A stretch of DNA of 29,639 nt from JAGZEG01 sp963930185. Lineage in GTDB: Bacteria; Actinomycetota; Coriobacteriia; Coriobacteriales; UMGS124. The notes under the pieces were generated by a model, which saw nothing but the letters and a program-made list of their open reading frames with translations, did not search any database and was not told the origin of the DNA. Positions 7,171 through 14,261 of the stretch are shown here, in pieces (within the stretch, counting starts at the first letter, position 1; each line of letters begins with the position of its first letter). A program made the translations under genes and the position numbers. The stretch spans positions 1 to 29,639 of the forward strand of contig CAWVLT010000043.1 of NCBI GenBank assembly GCA_963930185.1. Direction: 5' to 3'.

Positions 7171-8043
7171 ATGCTTTCCGACACGTTTGCCGACACGCAT
7201 GCCAGCGCACATGCCAGCGCGCTTTCCGACAGGATGGAGGCCGTGCGCACGCAGGTGCCCCTGGTCCACTGCATCACCAACTACGTGACCGTGCACGACG
7301 TGGCCAACGTCCTCATCGCCTGCGGCGGCTCGCCCATCATGAGCGACGAACCCGACGACGTCGTGGACATCACCACGATCTGCGGCGGCTTGTGCCTGAA
7401 CATCGGCACGCTCAACCAGCGCAGCATCGAGGGCATGAGGCGCGCGTCCGAGCGCGCTCAGCAGCTCGGCCATCCCATCGTGCTCGATCCCGTGGGCGCC
7501 GGCGCGAGCGCCCTGCGCACGTCCACGGCCACATGGCTCCTCGAGAATCGCGAGGTGGCGTGCGTGCGCGGAAACATCTCCGAGATCAAGGCCGTGTGCA
7601 CCGGGTCGTCCGGTACGCGCGGCGTCGACGCGGCAGCCGCGGACGCCGTGACCGAGGACAACCTCGACGACATGGTCGCGTTCGTGCGCGGCGTCGCCTC
7701 CACGCTGGGCGCCGTCGTGGCGGCGTCGGGCGCCATCGACCTGGTGAGCGACGCCGAGCGCACCTACGTCATCCGCAACGGCCACCCGCTCATGGCAGGC
7801 ATCACCGGCTCGGGCTGCATGCTCTCCGCCGTGACCGCGGCCTACCTGACGGCCAACCCCGACAGACCCCTCGAGGCGGTCGCCGCCGCCTTCGCGGGCT
7901 ACGGCCTTGCCGGCGAGCGCGCGGCGGCTCGCGCGACGCGTGAGGGTCGCGGCAACGCGACGTTCTCCAACTACCTGATCGACGAGGTGTCGCTCCTCAC
8001 GCCCGAGGACCTTGCCGCCGGCGCGAAGGTCGAGCTTCGCTAG
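7171..8043 (+). CDS. thiM: Hydroxyethylthiazole kinase
   Basis: Phosphorylates 4-methyl-5-(2-hydroxyethyl)thiazole, a salvage step for the thiazole half of thiamine. The 290-residue ribokinase-fold protein starts at ATG 7171, 9 bases after AAAGG. Family motifs are PLVHCITNYVTVHDVANVLIA (about 30-50), SPIMSDEP, LDPVGAGAS, RGNISEI and the anion-hole segment GITGSGCMLSAV with Cys216. Family proteins usually have GTGC; here it is GSGC. About 20 His/Ala/Ser-rich residues precede the core. It is the first gene after the TPP riboswitch, so it should be repressed when TPP is plentiful. Confidence 0.96.
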   Translation: MLSDTFADTHASAHASALSDRMEAVRTQVPLVHCITNYVTVHDVANVLIACGGSPIMSDEPDDVVDITTICGGLCLNIGTLNQRSIEGMRRASERAQQLGHPIVLDPVGAGASALRTSTATWLLENREVACVRGNISEIKAVCTGSSGTRGVDAAAADAVTEDNLDDMVAFVRGVASTLGAVVAASGAIDLVSDAERTYVIRNGHPLMAGITGSGCMLSAVTAAYLTANPDRPLEAVAAAFAGYGLAGERAAARATREGRGNATFSNYLIDEVSLLTPEDLAAGAKVELR

Positions 8044-8055
8044 AAGGGAGGGCAC

Positions 8056-9558
8056 ATGGCCTCAAGGGATGCGGTCCGCGACATGCTGCGGCTCTATGCT
8101 GTGACGGACTCCAGATGGCTGGCCGGCGAGGACCTCGCCGACGTGGTGCGTCGCGCCATCGAGGGCGGGGTCACCTGCGTGCAGCTGCGCGAGAAGGACG
8201 TCTCGCGCGCCCGGCGCGTGGAGCTCGCACGCGAGGTCGGCGCGGTCTGCCGGGCGGCCGGCGTGCCGTTTCTGGTGGACGATGACGTCGCCTGCGCCCT
8301 GGAGGCCGGGGCCGACGGCGTGCACGTTGGCCAGCAGGACAGCTCGTGTCGCGCGGCGCGCGAGGCCCTCGGGCCCGATGCAATCGTGGGCGTGTCGGCG
8401 CAGACCGTCGAGCAGGCGCTCGCCGCACAAGCCGACGGGGCCGACTACCTGGGGGTGGGCGCGGTCTTTCCCACCGCCACCAAGACCGACGCCCAGGCCG
8501 TGGGCCTGCAGGGCCTGCGCGCCATCTGCGCCGCGGTCGACATCCCCGTGGTCGCGATAGGCGGCGTGGGGCCGGGCAACGTGGCCGAGCTCGCCGGCAC
8601 GGGCGCCGCCGGGGCCGCGGTGGTCTCGGCGATCTTCGCGAGCGACGACGTGCGCGCGGCCGCGCGCGGCCTGCGCCGTTCGTGCGACGCGGCGTTCGCG
8701 GGATGCGGCGAGGAGCCTCTCAGGCCCGTCCCGCACACGCTGCCCGCCGTGCTCACCATCGCCGGCAGCGACTCCTCGGGGGGCGCAGGCATCCAGGCCG
8801 ACCTCAAGACCATCGACGCCCACCTGCTCTACGGCGAGAGCGTCATCTGCGCGCTCACCGCGCAGAACACGCGGGGCGTGGCCGAGGTGCTCGACGTCGA
8901 CCCCGACTTCGTGACGCGCCAGATCGACTGCGTGTTCGAGGACATACCCCCCTCGGCGGTGAAGGTCGGCATGCTTTCGAGCGCGCCGGTGGTGCGCGCC
9001 GTGGCGCGGGGGCTTGAGCGCTGGGGGGCGCGCAACGTCGTCATCGACCCCGTCATGGTGGCAACGAGCGGCGGCGTCCTGCTACACGCCGACGCGCTGC
9101 AGGTCCTGCGCGAGGAGCTCCTGCCCCTGGCGGATGTCGTGACGCCCAACATCCCCGAGGCCTGCGCCCTGTCCGGCCTGCCCATCGCCCCCGACAGCCT
9201 CGACGACATGGCGCGCGCCGCCCGGGAGATCGCCGCGCTCGCGCCGCGCGCCGCGGTGTTGGTGAAGGGCGGCCACCAGAGCTTCCGCTCGACCGACGTG
9301 CTGCTGTTGCCGGGTGCGGCGGAGCCCCGCGTCCTGCAGGGGCCTGTCGTGGAGACTGCCAACACCCATGGCACGGGATGCACGCTCTCCAGCGCCATCG
9401 CCTGCGGTCTGGCGACGGGCCTGGACGTGGAGCAGGCCGTCCGTGCGGCCAAGGCCTACCTGGGAGGCTGCCTCGCCTCGGGGCTTGACCTGGGGGCGGG
9501 GTCGGGTCCGGTCGACCACCTCGCCGATCTGCGCGCCATCGCCGGGGCCCGCGCATGA
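8056..9558 (+). CDS. thiED: ThiE-ThiD fusion: thiamine-phosphate synthase / HMP(-P) kinase
   Basis: A two-domain protein of 500 residues. Residues about 10-215 are ThiE, a TIM barrel joining HMP-PP and thiazole phosphate into thiamine phosphate. It contains YAVTDSRW, CVQLREKD, VPFLVDDD, GADGVHVGQQD, YLGVGAVFPTATK and the phosphate loop AIGGVGPGN. Residues about 231-500 are ThiD, which phosphorylates hydroxymethylpyrimidine twice. It contains LTIAGSDSSGGAGIQADLKT, VIDPVMVATSG, VTPNIPEA, VLVKGGH and THGTGCTLSSAIA with Cys442. The ribosome site GGGAGG precedes ATG 8056. The stop overlaps thiN by ATGA. The fusion puts two consecutive pathway steps on one chain, and no frameshift is visible between them. 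Confidence 0.95.
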   Translation: MASRDAVRDMLRLYAVTDSRWLAGEDLADVVRRAIEGGVTCVQLREKDVSRARRVELAREVGAVCRAAGVPFLVDDDVACALEAGADGVHVGQQDSSCRAAREALGPDAIVGVSAQTVEQALAAQADGADYLGVGAVFPTATKTDAQAVGLQGLRAICAAVDIPVVAIGGVGPGNVAELAGTGAAGAAVVSAIFASDDVRAAARGLRRSCDAAFAGCGEEPLRPVPHTLPAVLTIAGSDSSGGAGIQADLKTIDAHLLYGESVICALTAQNTRGVAEVLDVDPDFVTRQIDCVFEDIPPSAVKVGMLSSAPVVRAVARGLERWGARNVVIDPVMVATSGGVLLHADALQVLREELLPLADVVTPNIPEACALSGLPIAPDSLDDMARAAREIAALAPRAAVLVKGGHQSFRSTDVLLLPGAAEPRVLQGPVVETANTHGTGCTLSSAIACGLATGLDVEQAVRAAKAYLGGCLASGLDLGAGSGPVDHLADLRAIAGARA

Positions 9559-10280
9559 CGGGACGTCAGGACCGGGGCGGAACTGGCGCCGCCCAGCCGG
9601 CTCGCCGCGTGCTGGTGGTGGGGGGCTCGCCGGCGCGTCCCGCCCCCGAGCTGCTCACGCGCCTCGTCGCCGACGCCGACGCGGTCGTGGCCTGCGACTC
9701 GGGGGCCGACGCGTGCCGGGCGGCCGGTGTGCGCCTCAGCGCCCTGATCGGCGACAACGACTCCCTCGATCCGCTGAGCCTGCGCTACGCCCGCGACCAG
9801 GGCGCCTGCGAGCGGGGCTTCTCGCCGGACAAGGACCAGGCCGACCTGGGGCTTGCGCTTCAGTACGTGCGCCAGGCGTACCCGCACGTTGAGGAGGTCA
9901 CGCTCACCGGCGTGCTCGGCGGGCGTGCCGACCACGAGCTCGCCGTGCTCGGCACGCTTGCGCGCGCGGCTGACCTGCGCCCGGTCATCGAGGAGAACGA
10001 GGCATGTGCGCGCGTGCTGAGCGCCTCCGGCCGCGGCTTTTGGGCGTTTGGTCCCCGTGACGTCGGCCGCACCTTCTCGGCCATGGCGCTTCTAGGCGAG
10101 GCGACGCTCAGCGAGGCGGGCATGCGCTGGGAGCTGCGCGACGCGCCGCTCGCGCCCCTGTCCGACCTGGGGCTCTCCAACGTCATCGAACGGGCGGACG
10201 CGCACGTCAGCGTGTCGCGCGGGGTCGTCTTTGCCTATCTTCTGCGCGAGGTCCACCCCAAGCGCGTGACCGTCGCTTAG
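9555..10280 (+). CDS. thiN: Thiamine pyrophosphokinase
   Basis: Transfers pyrophosphate from ATP to thiamine to give TPP. The 241-residue protein carries the family signatures ACDSGADACRAAGV, LIGDNDSLD (GDxDS), KDQADLGLAL, TGVLGGRADHELA and the C-terminal thiamine-pocket segment LSNVI. About 18 extra N-terminal residues precede VLVVGGSP. The start overlaps the stop of the ThiED gene, so it is translationally coupled and shares the TPP riboswitch. It ends 9 bases from the convergent patatin-like gene, with no room for a separate terminator. This is the ThiN/TPK kinase family, not the unrelated archaeal ThiN phosphate synthase. Confidence 0.94.
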   Translation: MTGRQDRGGTGAAQPARRVLVVGGSPARPAPELLTRLVADADAVVACDSGADACRAAGVRLSALIGDNDSLDPLSLRYARDQGACERGFSPDKDQADLGLALQYVRQAYPHVEEVTLTGVLGGRADHELAVLGTLARAADLRPVIEENEACARVLSASGRGFWAFGPRDVGRTFSAMALLGEATLSEAGMRWELRDAPLAPLSDLGLSNVIERADAHVSVSRGVVFAYLLREVHPKRVTVA

Positions 10281-10289
10281 GCCAGCGCC

Positions 10290-11135
10290 CTAGTCCTCCA
10301 GGAACCGGCGCAGCTCCTCGAGCCGCCGGCCGGCCATCTCGTAGCCGTCGTTGAAGTCGAGCGCGAACTTCCCGGGGGAGTACTCGAAGCGCCCCAGGCG
10401 GTACTCGTCGGGCCGGAACACGAAGGCGCTGCCCGCGTCCTCGAGCGCCTCCACGTGGGCCACCGACTCGTTGTAATAGAGGTGCCGCGCGAGCATGGCG
10501 TCCTTGAGCTTGGGGTAGGGCCTGAGCCAGTGCCGCAGGTAGAGCTCCAGGTGCTGGCGACCCTTGCGGTAGCCGCGCCTACGCGAGAGGATGAGGACGT
10601 GGCGGGAGATGCCGTCGGTCTCGGCCCTGTCCACCGGCACCGAGTCGCGGATGCCGCCGTCGGCGTACACGCGCCCTGCGATCGAGGCCTGCGGCATGAC
10701 GAAGGGGATCGAGGCGGATGCCACGATGCGCCGGTACAGGTCGTCGGTGGTGGCGCAGTCGCGCTGGTCCCACCACGTGAGCTCGCCGGTCAGGGCGTCG
10801 GTGGCGGGGATGAGCAGGCGCGCGGACGAGGCGAGCGCGGGCTCGAGGGCGTCCTTGACGAGGAAGTCGATGAACGAGCTGGTGTTGAGTATGCCCTGGC
10901 GGGGGTGGATGAACCCGGCGAGGTGCACAAAGCTCAGCGCGGAGGGCGCCATCGTGGAGAAGTCCAGGTCGAGCCTGCCGCCCACGTAGGCCGTGGCGCA
11001 CAGGGCGCCCGACGATATGCCGATGACGTAGTCGAAGCGGATGCCCTCGTCGAGCAGGCGCTTGAGCACCCCGCCCGAGTAGAACCCGCGCATGCCGCCG
11101 CCCTCGACGAGCAGCGAGACCCTGCCCGCACTCAT
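10290..11135 (-). CDS. Patatin-like phospholipase family protein
   Basis: Predicted lipid acyl hydrolase with a Ser-Asp dyad. The 281-residue protein starts MSAGRVSLLVEGGGMRG. The oxyanion motif GGGMRG is at 12-17, the nucleophile motif GISSG at 39-43 (Ser41) and DGG at 159-161 (Asp159). The layout resembles the bacterial YjjU-type patatins. No signal peptide or membrane segment is evident, so it is probably cytoplasmic or peripheral. The ATG overlaps the stop of the upstream glycosyltransferase (ATGA at 11132-11135), so the two are translationally coupled. An upstream extension of the frame runs into the glycosyltransferase gene and is not real. The substrate is unknown; the context suggests a role in membrane lipid or sulfolipid turnover or remodelling. 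Confidence 0.9.
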   Translation of the reverse strand: MSAGRVSLLVEGGGMRGFYSGGVLKRLLDEGIRFDYVIGISSGALCATAYVGGRLDLDFSTMAPSALSFVHLAGFIHPRQGILNTSSFIDFLVKDALEPALASSARLLIPATDALTGELTWWDQRDCATTDDLYRRIVASASIPFVMPQASIAGRVYADGGIRDSVPVDRAETDGISRHVLILSRRRGYRKGRQHLELYLRHWLRPYPKLKDAMLARHLYYNESVAHVEALEDAGSAFVFRPDEYRLGRFEYSPGKFALDFNDGYEMAGRRLEELRRFLED

Positions 11136-12322
11136 CGGCGCTCGCCCCCGTCGGCCTGCCCAGAGCGCGCGCGGCCGGGCCGTGCGGGCACCTTCCAGCC
11201 GCCGCGGTAGATGTCGAGCGTCTCCAGGTAGCACCCAAGGAGGGCCGCCGAGGCGCGCGACCACTCGTTTGCCTGGGCGTCGGCGCGCCCGGCGCGGGCG
11301 AGATTCGAGCGCAGCTCGGGGCTCGCGACGAGCCGCTCCACGGCCTGCTGCAGCTCGCGGGGGTCGGCGGGGTCGTAGGTGACGCCGTTTATGCCGCTCG
11401 TCACCTGCTCGTTTGTGGCGGGGCTCTTGGCGGCCACGATGGGCACGCCCGAGGCCATGGTCTCCAGGATGACCAGCCCCAGCGTCTCGGTGACCGACGG
11501 GAACACGAACACGTCGCCGCTTGCGAAGGCGCAGGAGAGCTCCTCTCCCGAGAGGAAGCCGGTGAACACCGTGTTCGTGCCGGCGAAGCGCTCCCTCAGG
11601 CGCTCGAGCATGGGCCCGCCGCCCACGATGGCAAGCGACCAATCTGGGTGCGAGCGGATGAGCGGCTCAAGTGTGTCGAGGCCCTTCTCGGCCGACACGC
11701 GCCCGACGTAGACGAGCAGCGGCCGCTCGGGGTGCCCGCCGCTCAGCCGATCGCGCATCTGTTCGCTGCGAAAGCGCGGGTCGCGGGCGGAGAGGTCCAC
11801 GCCGCGAGGCAGGACGCGCAGGCCGGTGAAGCCCTGCTCGCGCAGCTTGTCGCGCATGGCGTTTGAGGTGACCAGCGTGAGGGGCGCGTGGTTGTTGAGC
11901 CTGCGCATGAACCAGACCACGGGCCTGCGCGCGTAGCGCAGCGGCCCGTAGAAGTCCAGGTAGCTCGAGATGTCGGTGTGATAGGAGGTCACCAGGGGCA
12001 CGTGGTTCTTGGTGGCCCAGCGCACCGCGGGCAGCCCCACGAGCGACGGCTGCCATGCGTGCACGATGTCGGGGCCGAACTCGGCGAGGTGGCGGCAGAC
12101 CGCGGGGGAGGGCGTGCCCCACGGGCGGGAGCGGTACACCGGGTAGCGCACCGCGCGGACCCCGCGCACCGAAAAGCCCCGGTATTCGGTGCAGCCCAGG
12201 TCCGGGCAGATGACCGTTACCTCGTGCCCGTTGTCCGCCATCCAGTCAAGCGCCCGCGTCATGCGCGTGACGACGCCGTCCATCGAGGGCAGGAATGTCT
12301 CAGTCACAAAGGCGATTCTCAT
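11132..12322 (-). CDS. sqdX: GT4-family glycosyltransferase, SQD2/SqdX-like (putative sulfoquinovosyltransferase)
   Basis: A 396-residue GT-B glycosyltransferase. It starts MRIAFVTETFLPSMDGVV. The acceptor domain includes PDIVHAWQPSLVGLPAV and SYHTDISSYLDFYG. The donor domain includes RGVDLSARDPRFRSEQM, YVGRVSAEKGL, FTGFLSGEELSCAFASGD and the E-x7-E motif in ETLGLVILE. From memory, PRFRSxxMRxRLSxGxPE and FTGxLxGxELSxAxASGDVFVxPSxxETLGLV are close to plant SQD2 and cyanobacterial SqdX, which add sulfoquinovose to diacylglycerol. The upstream gene for UDP-sulfoquinovose synthase supports this. The C-terminal tail (about 380-396) is Arg/Gly-rich and probably disordered. PimB/MgtA-type mannosyl- or glucosyltransferases of lipids are the main alternatives. 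It likely works at the inner face of the membrane. Confidence 0.8.
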   Translation of the reverse strand: MRIAFVTETFLPSMDGVVTRMTRALDWMADNGHEVTVICPDLGCTEYRGFSVRGVRAVRYPVYRSRPWGTPSPAVCRHLAEFGPDIVHAWQPSLVGLPAVRWATKNHVPLVTSYHTDISSYLDFYGPLRYARRPVVWFMRRLNNHAPLTLVTSNAMRDKLREQGFTGLRVLPRGVDLSARDPRFRSEQMRDRLSGGHPERPLLVYVGRVSAEKGLDTLEPLIRSHPDWSLAIVGGGPMLERLRERFAGTNTVFTGFLSGEELSCAFASGDVFVFPSVTETLGLVILETMASGVPIVAAKSPATNEQVTSGINGVTYDPADPRELQQAVERLVASPELRSNLARAGRADAQANEWSRASAALLGCYLETLDIYRGGWKVPARPGRARSGQADGGERR

Positions 12323-12371
12323 GCAGGCACCAGATGTCGAGTCGGATGGTACGGGGTGGGAGAGCTGAGCG

Positions 12372-12417
12372 CGCGAGGCGCGCCGTGCAGCTTGCTGCGT
12401 TGCGGGCGCGCCTCGCG
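12372..12417. terminator. Strong hairpin between sqdB and sqdX
   Basis: Perfect 13-base arms CGCGAGGCGCGCC (12372-12384) and its complement (12405-12417) enclose a 20-base loop that itself holds GCAGC/GCTGC. No T run follows on the minus strand. It may stabilise or attenuate the transcript between the two genes rather than fully terminate it. It lies in the 146-base gap between them. Confidence 0.55.
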
Positions 12418-12468
12418 TGGTGCCGGCGCCTCGCCCTGTGGGGCGGCGCGCCGACGCGTGTCTGCTTC

Positions 12469-13620
12469 CTATTTCCAGGTGGGGGAGTTGCAGATGACCT
12501 TCGGGTCGATGCGGTCCTTGTTGTCGATCGCGGTTTGCAGCAGCGCCGCCAGGGTCTGGTCGTCTAGCAGGTGCGGCTCCAGGCCCAGGGCCGGCAGCGC
12601 GGTGTGCACCACGTTGAAGTAGTGGTCGTCCTCACGTTCGACGCGCGGGTTGACCATGTGCTCGATCTCGACGTCGATGCCCATGCCGGCGGCCACGCGC
12701 TGCACCGTCTGGGCCAGCTGGTTCACACTGAACCACTGGGTGATCTGGTTCATCACGCGCATCTTGCCGGGCTCGGCGGGGTTGAGGCAGGCGAGCTCGA
12801 TGCAGCGCACGGTGTCCAGGATGTTGATGTAGCCGCGCGTCTGGCCGCCGCGGCCGTACACGGTGAGGGGATGGCCCACCGCTGCCTGCACCACGAAGCG
12901 GTCGAGCGCCGTGCCGAACACGCCGTCGTAGTCAAAGCGGTTGGCCAGGCGCGGGTCAAGCAGGGTCTCGGGGGTGTGCACGTTGTAGACCACGCCCTGG
13001 TTGAGGTCGGTGGCGCGGATGCCCCACGTGCGGCACGCGAAGTAGATGTTGTTGGAGTCGTGCACCTTGGTGAGGTGGTAGAACGAGCCGGGCGACTTGG
13101 GATAGAGGAACGTCTCGGTGCGGCCGTTGTGCTCGACGGTGAGGTAGCCCTCCTCGATGTCGATGTTGGGCTGGCCGTACTCGCCCATGGTGCCCAGCTT
13201 CACCAGGTGGCACTCCGGGGCGTGCTCCTTGATGGCGTACAGCACGTTGAGGTTGCCGATGACGTTGTTGTCATGGGTGTAGACGGCGTGCTCGCGGTCG
13301 ATCATGGAGTAGGGCGCGCTGCGCTGCTCGGCGAAGTGCACGAAGGCCTCGGGGCGCACCTGACGGAAGACCTCGGTGAGGAAGTCGTAGTGGGTGAGGT
13401 CGCCCTCGAAGACCTTGATGTCGTTGCCCGAGACCTCCTTCCAGGTGGCCACGCGCTCGGCGAGCGGGTAGATGGGCGTCACCGAGTCGGTGCGCAGCTC
13501 CTGGTCGATCTTGCGGCGGGCGAAGTTGTCGACGATCGACACCTCGTGCCCGAGCTTGGACAGGTAGAGGGCAGTCGGCCATCCGCAGAAGCCGTCACCG
13601 CCTGCTACGATGATCCTCAT
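12469..13620 (-). CDS. sqdB: UDP-sulfoquinovose synthase (SQD1/SqdB family)
   Basis: An extended short-chain dehydrogenase that makes UDP-sulfoquinovose from UDP-glucose and sulfite. The 383-residue protein begins MRIIVAGGDGFCGWPTALYL, the SQD1 variant of the NAD-binding motif. SQD1 hallmarks follow: DNFARRKID (31-39), TWKEVSGNDI, FAEQRSAPYSM (96-106, Arg100), GTMGEYG (Thr144), and YHLTK with Tyr181, His182 and Lys185. Further downstream are NQGVVYNVHT, NRFDYDGVFGTALDRFVVQAAVG and GGQTRGYINI. These residues fall one position from the published Arabidopsis SQD1 Thr145/Tyr182/His183/Lys186, as I recall it. I start at ATG 13620, with GGGAGG about 12 bases upstream. A TTG at 13632 is possible but lies directly against that site. 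Ordinary UDP-glucose epimerases lack the FAEQRxAPYSM and GDGFCGWP signatures. Confidence 0.93.
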   Translation of the reverse strand: MRIIVAGGDGFCGWPTALYLSKLGHEVSIVDNFARRKIDQELRTDSVTPIYPLAERVATWKEVSGNDIKVFEGDLTHYDFLTEVFRQVRPEAFVHFAEQRSAPYSMIDREHAVYTHDNNVIGNLNVLYAIKEHAPECHLVKLGTMGEYGQPNIDIEEGYLTVEHNGRTETFLYPKSPGSFYHLTKVHDSNNIYFACRTWGIRATDLNQGVVYNVHTPETLLDPRLANRFDYDGVFGTALDRFVVQAAVGHPLTVYGRGGQTRGYINILDTVRCIELACLNPAEPGKMRVMNQITQWFSVNQLAQTVQRVAAGMGIDVEIEHMVNPRVEREDDHYFNVVHTALPALGLEPHLLDDQTLAALLQTAIDNKDRIDPKVICNSPTWK

Positions 13621-13712
13621 GGTGGGTTTCAACCTCCCGTTTGTCTGCTGTCTTGCGGCGTTGTCTTACGTTTTTGACACGATTGCGCGCAGAAGAAGCG
13701 CGGCGCATGAAT

Positions 13713-13732
13713 TTGTATATGCATATATACAA
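13713..13732. promoter_or_regulatory. AT-rich dyad upstream of sqdB
   Basis: TTGTATAT-GCAT-ATATACAA forms perfect 8-base arms, and the core TATATGCATATA (13716-13727) is itself a 12-base palindrome. It stands out in this GC-rich sequence. It lies between the rpmB terminator and sqdB, about 95 bases before the sqdB ATG. It may contain the sqdB promoter (TATACA on the minus strand as a -10) and/or an operator. No good -35 was found. Confidence 0.45.
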
Positions 13733-13734
13733 CA

Positions 13735-13760
13735 GAAGAGGGCCCTCGTAGGCCCTCTTC
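13735..13760 (-). terminator. Hairpin terminator downstream of rpmB
   Basis: Perfect 10-base arms GAAGAGGGCC (13735-13744) and GGCCCTCTTC (13751-13760) enclose a 6-base loop. On the minus strand it is followed by TGTTGTATATAT. It lies about 56 bases past the rpmB stop and should separate rpmB from the sqdB operon. Confidence 0.8.
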
Positions 13761-13815
13761 ATGCGAAAAGCTTGATACTTAGTTCGGTAAAGGCCAAGAT
13801 CCGATGGCGGAAAAC

Positions 13816-14004
13816 CTAGCCGCGGACGACCTTGCCGGCCTTGAGGCACTTGGTGCACACCTTCATCTTGCGACGCTCGCCATTCTCGATGACGTAGACG
13901 TTCTGGATGTTGGGACGATGCATGCGGTTGGTGACACGGTGGGAGTGGCTGATGCTGCGGCTGGCCACCGGGTGCTTGCCGCAAACCTCGCAAACCTGAG
14001 ACAT
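13816..14004 (-). CDS. rpmB: Large-subunit ribosomal protein L28 (zinc-binding form)
   Basis: A 62-residue ribosomal protein starting MSQVCEVCGKHPVASRSISHSHRVTNR, the L28 signature. It has two Cys pairs, CEVC (5-8) and CTKC near residue 52, so it is the zinc-binding (C+) form. The ATG at 14004 is preceded by AAGGAG at 8 bases. A longer frame upstream has no ribosome site and lacks family similarity. It is transcribed alone and divergently from yloU, and ends at its own hairpin terminator. Confidence 0.96.
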   Translation of the reverse strand: MSQVCEVCGKHPVASRSISHSHRVTNRMHRPNIQNVYVIENGERRKMKVCTKCLKAGKVVRG

Positions 14005-14069
14005 TTCAAGAACTCCTTCGCACGGGCGATCTGCGGCATGCGCCGCAATCAAGGCTAAACAACCGTTTG

Positions 14070-14097
14070 ACTATATCACAATATGGGGCGAGCGCAA
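14070..14097 (-). promoter_or_regulatory. Candidate rpmB promoter
   Basis: On the minus strand TTGCGC (14097-14092) and TATAGT (14075-14070) are 16 bases apart. The -10 matches five of six consensus bases and the -35 three. It lies 66 bases upstream of the rpmB ATG in an AT-rich patch. Confidence 0.45.
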
Positions 14098-14261
14098 TTA
14101 ATTCGCAGAACTTCTTTGCATAATCTGCGTCTCGGGCACATCCTCGCCCCCATTCGTGATGTTGGAGGCTATCATACCCTCAAGCATGCACTCAGACGAT
14201 GAAGGCGCCGTGGAATGTGGGCGCCGCTGATGACCAAACGCGAGGGGAGGATCGGGTCCCA
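14098..14261 (+). other. Leader region of yloU-fakA
   Basis: There is no gene here. A GCTATCAT sequence at 14168-14175 could be a -10 element for yloU. The same octamer occurs at 19878-19885 upstream of the SepIVA-like gene, but no matching -35 is visible in either case. The ribosome site GGAGG is at 14246-14250. Confidence 0.3.

Noticed and set aside
6560..7210. 216-residue minus-strand frame upstream of thiM
   Set aside because: It runs across the TPP riboswitch and both inverted repeats, starts inside thiM, and matches no family I know. Its peptide is probably translated repeat sequence.
9555..10280. ThiN as the archaeal thiamine-phosphate synthase of the same name
   Set aside because: The motifs GDNDS, KDQADL and GRADHE belong to the thiamine pyrophosphokinase family; a ThiE domain already supplies the synthase.
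12469..13620. Ordinary UDP-glucose 4-epimerase
   Set aside because: The GDGFCGWP and FAEQRSAPYSM motifs and the NRFDYDG segment are specific to the SQD1 group rather than GalE.
12571..13677. 368-residue plus-strand frame opposite sqdB
   Set aside because: sqdB on the minus strand carries the full SQD1 signature; the plus frame is Val/Gly/His-rich with no motif.
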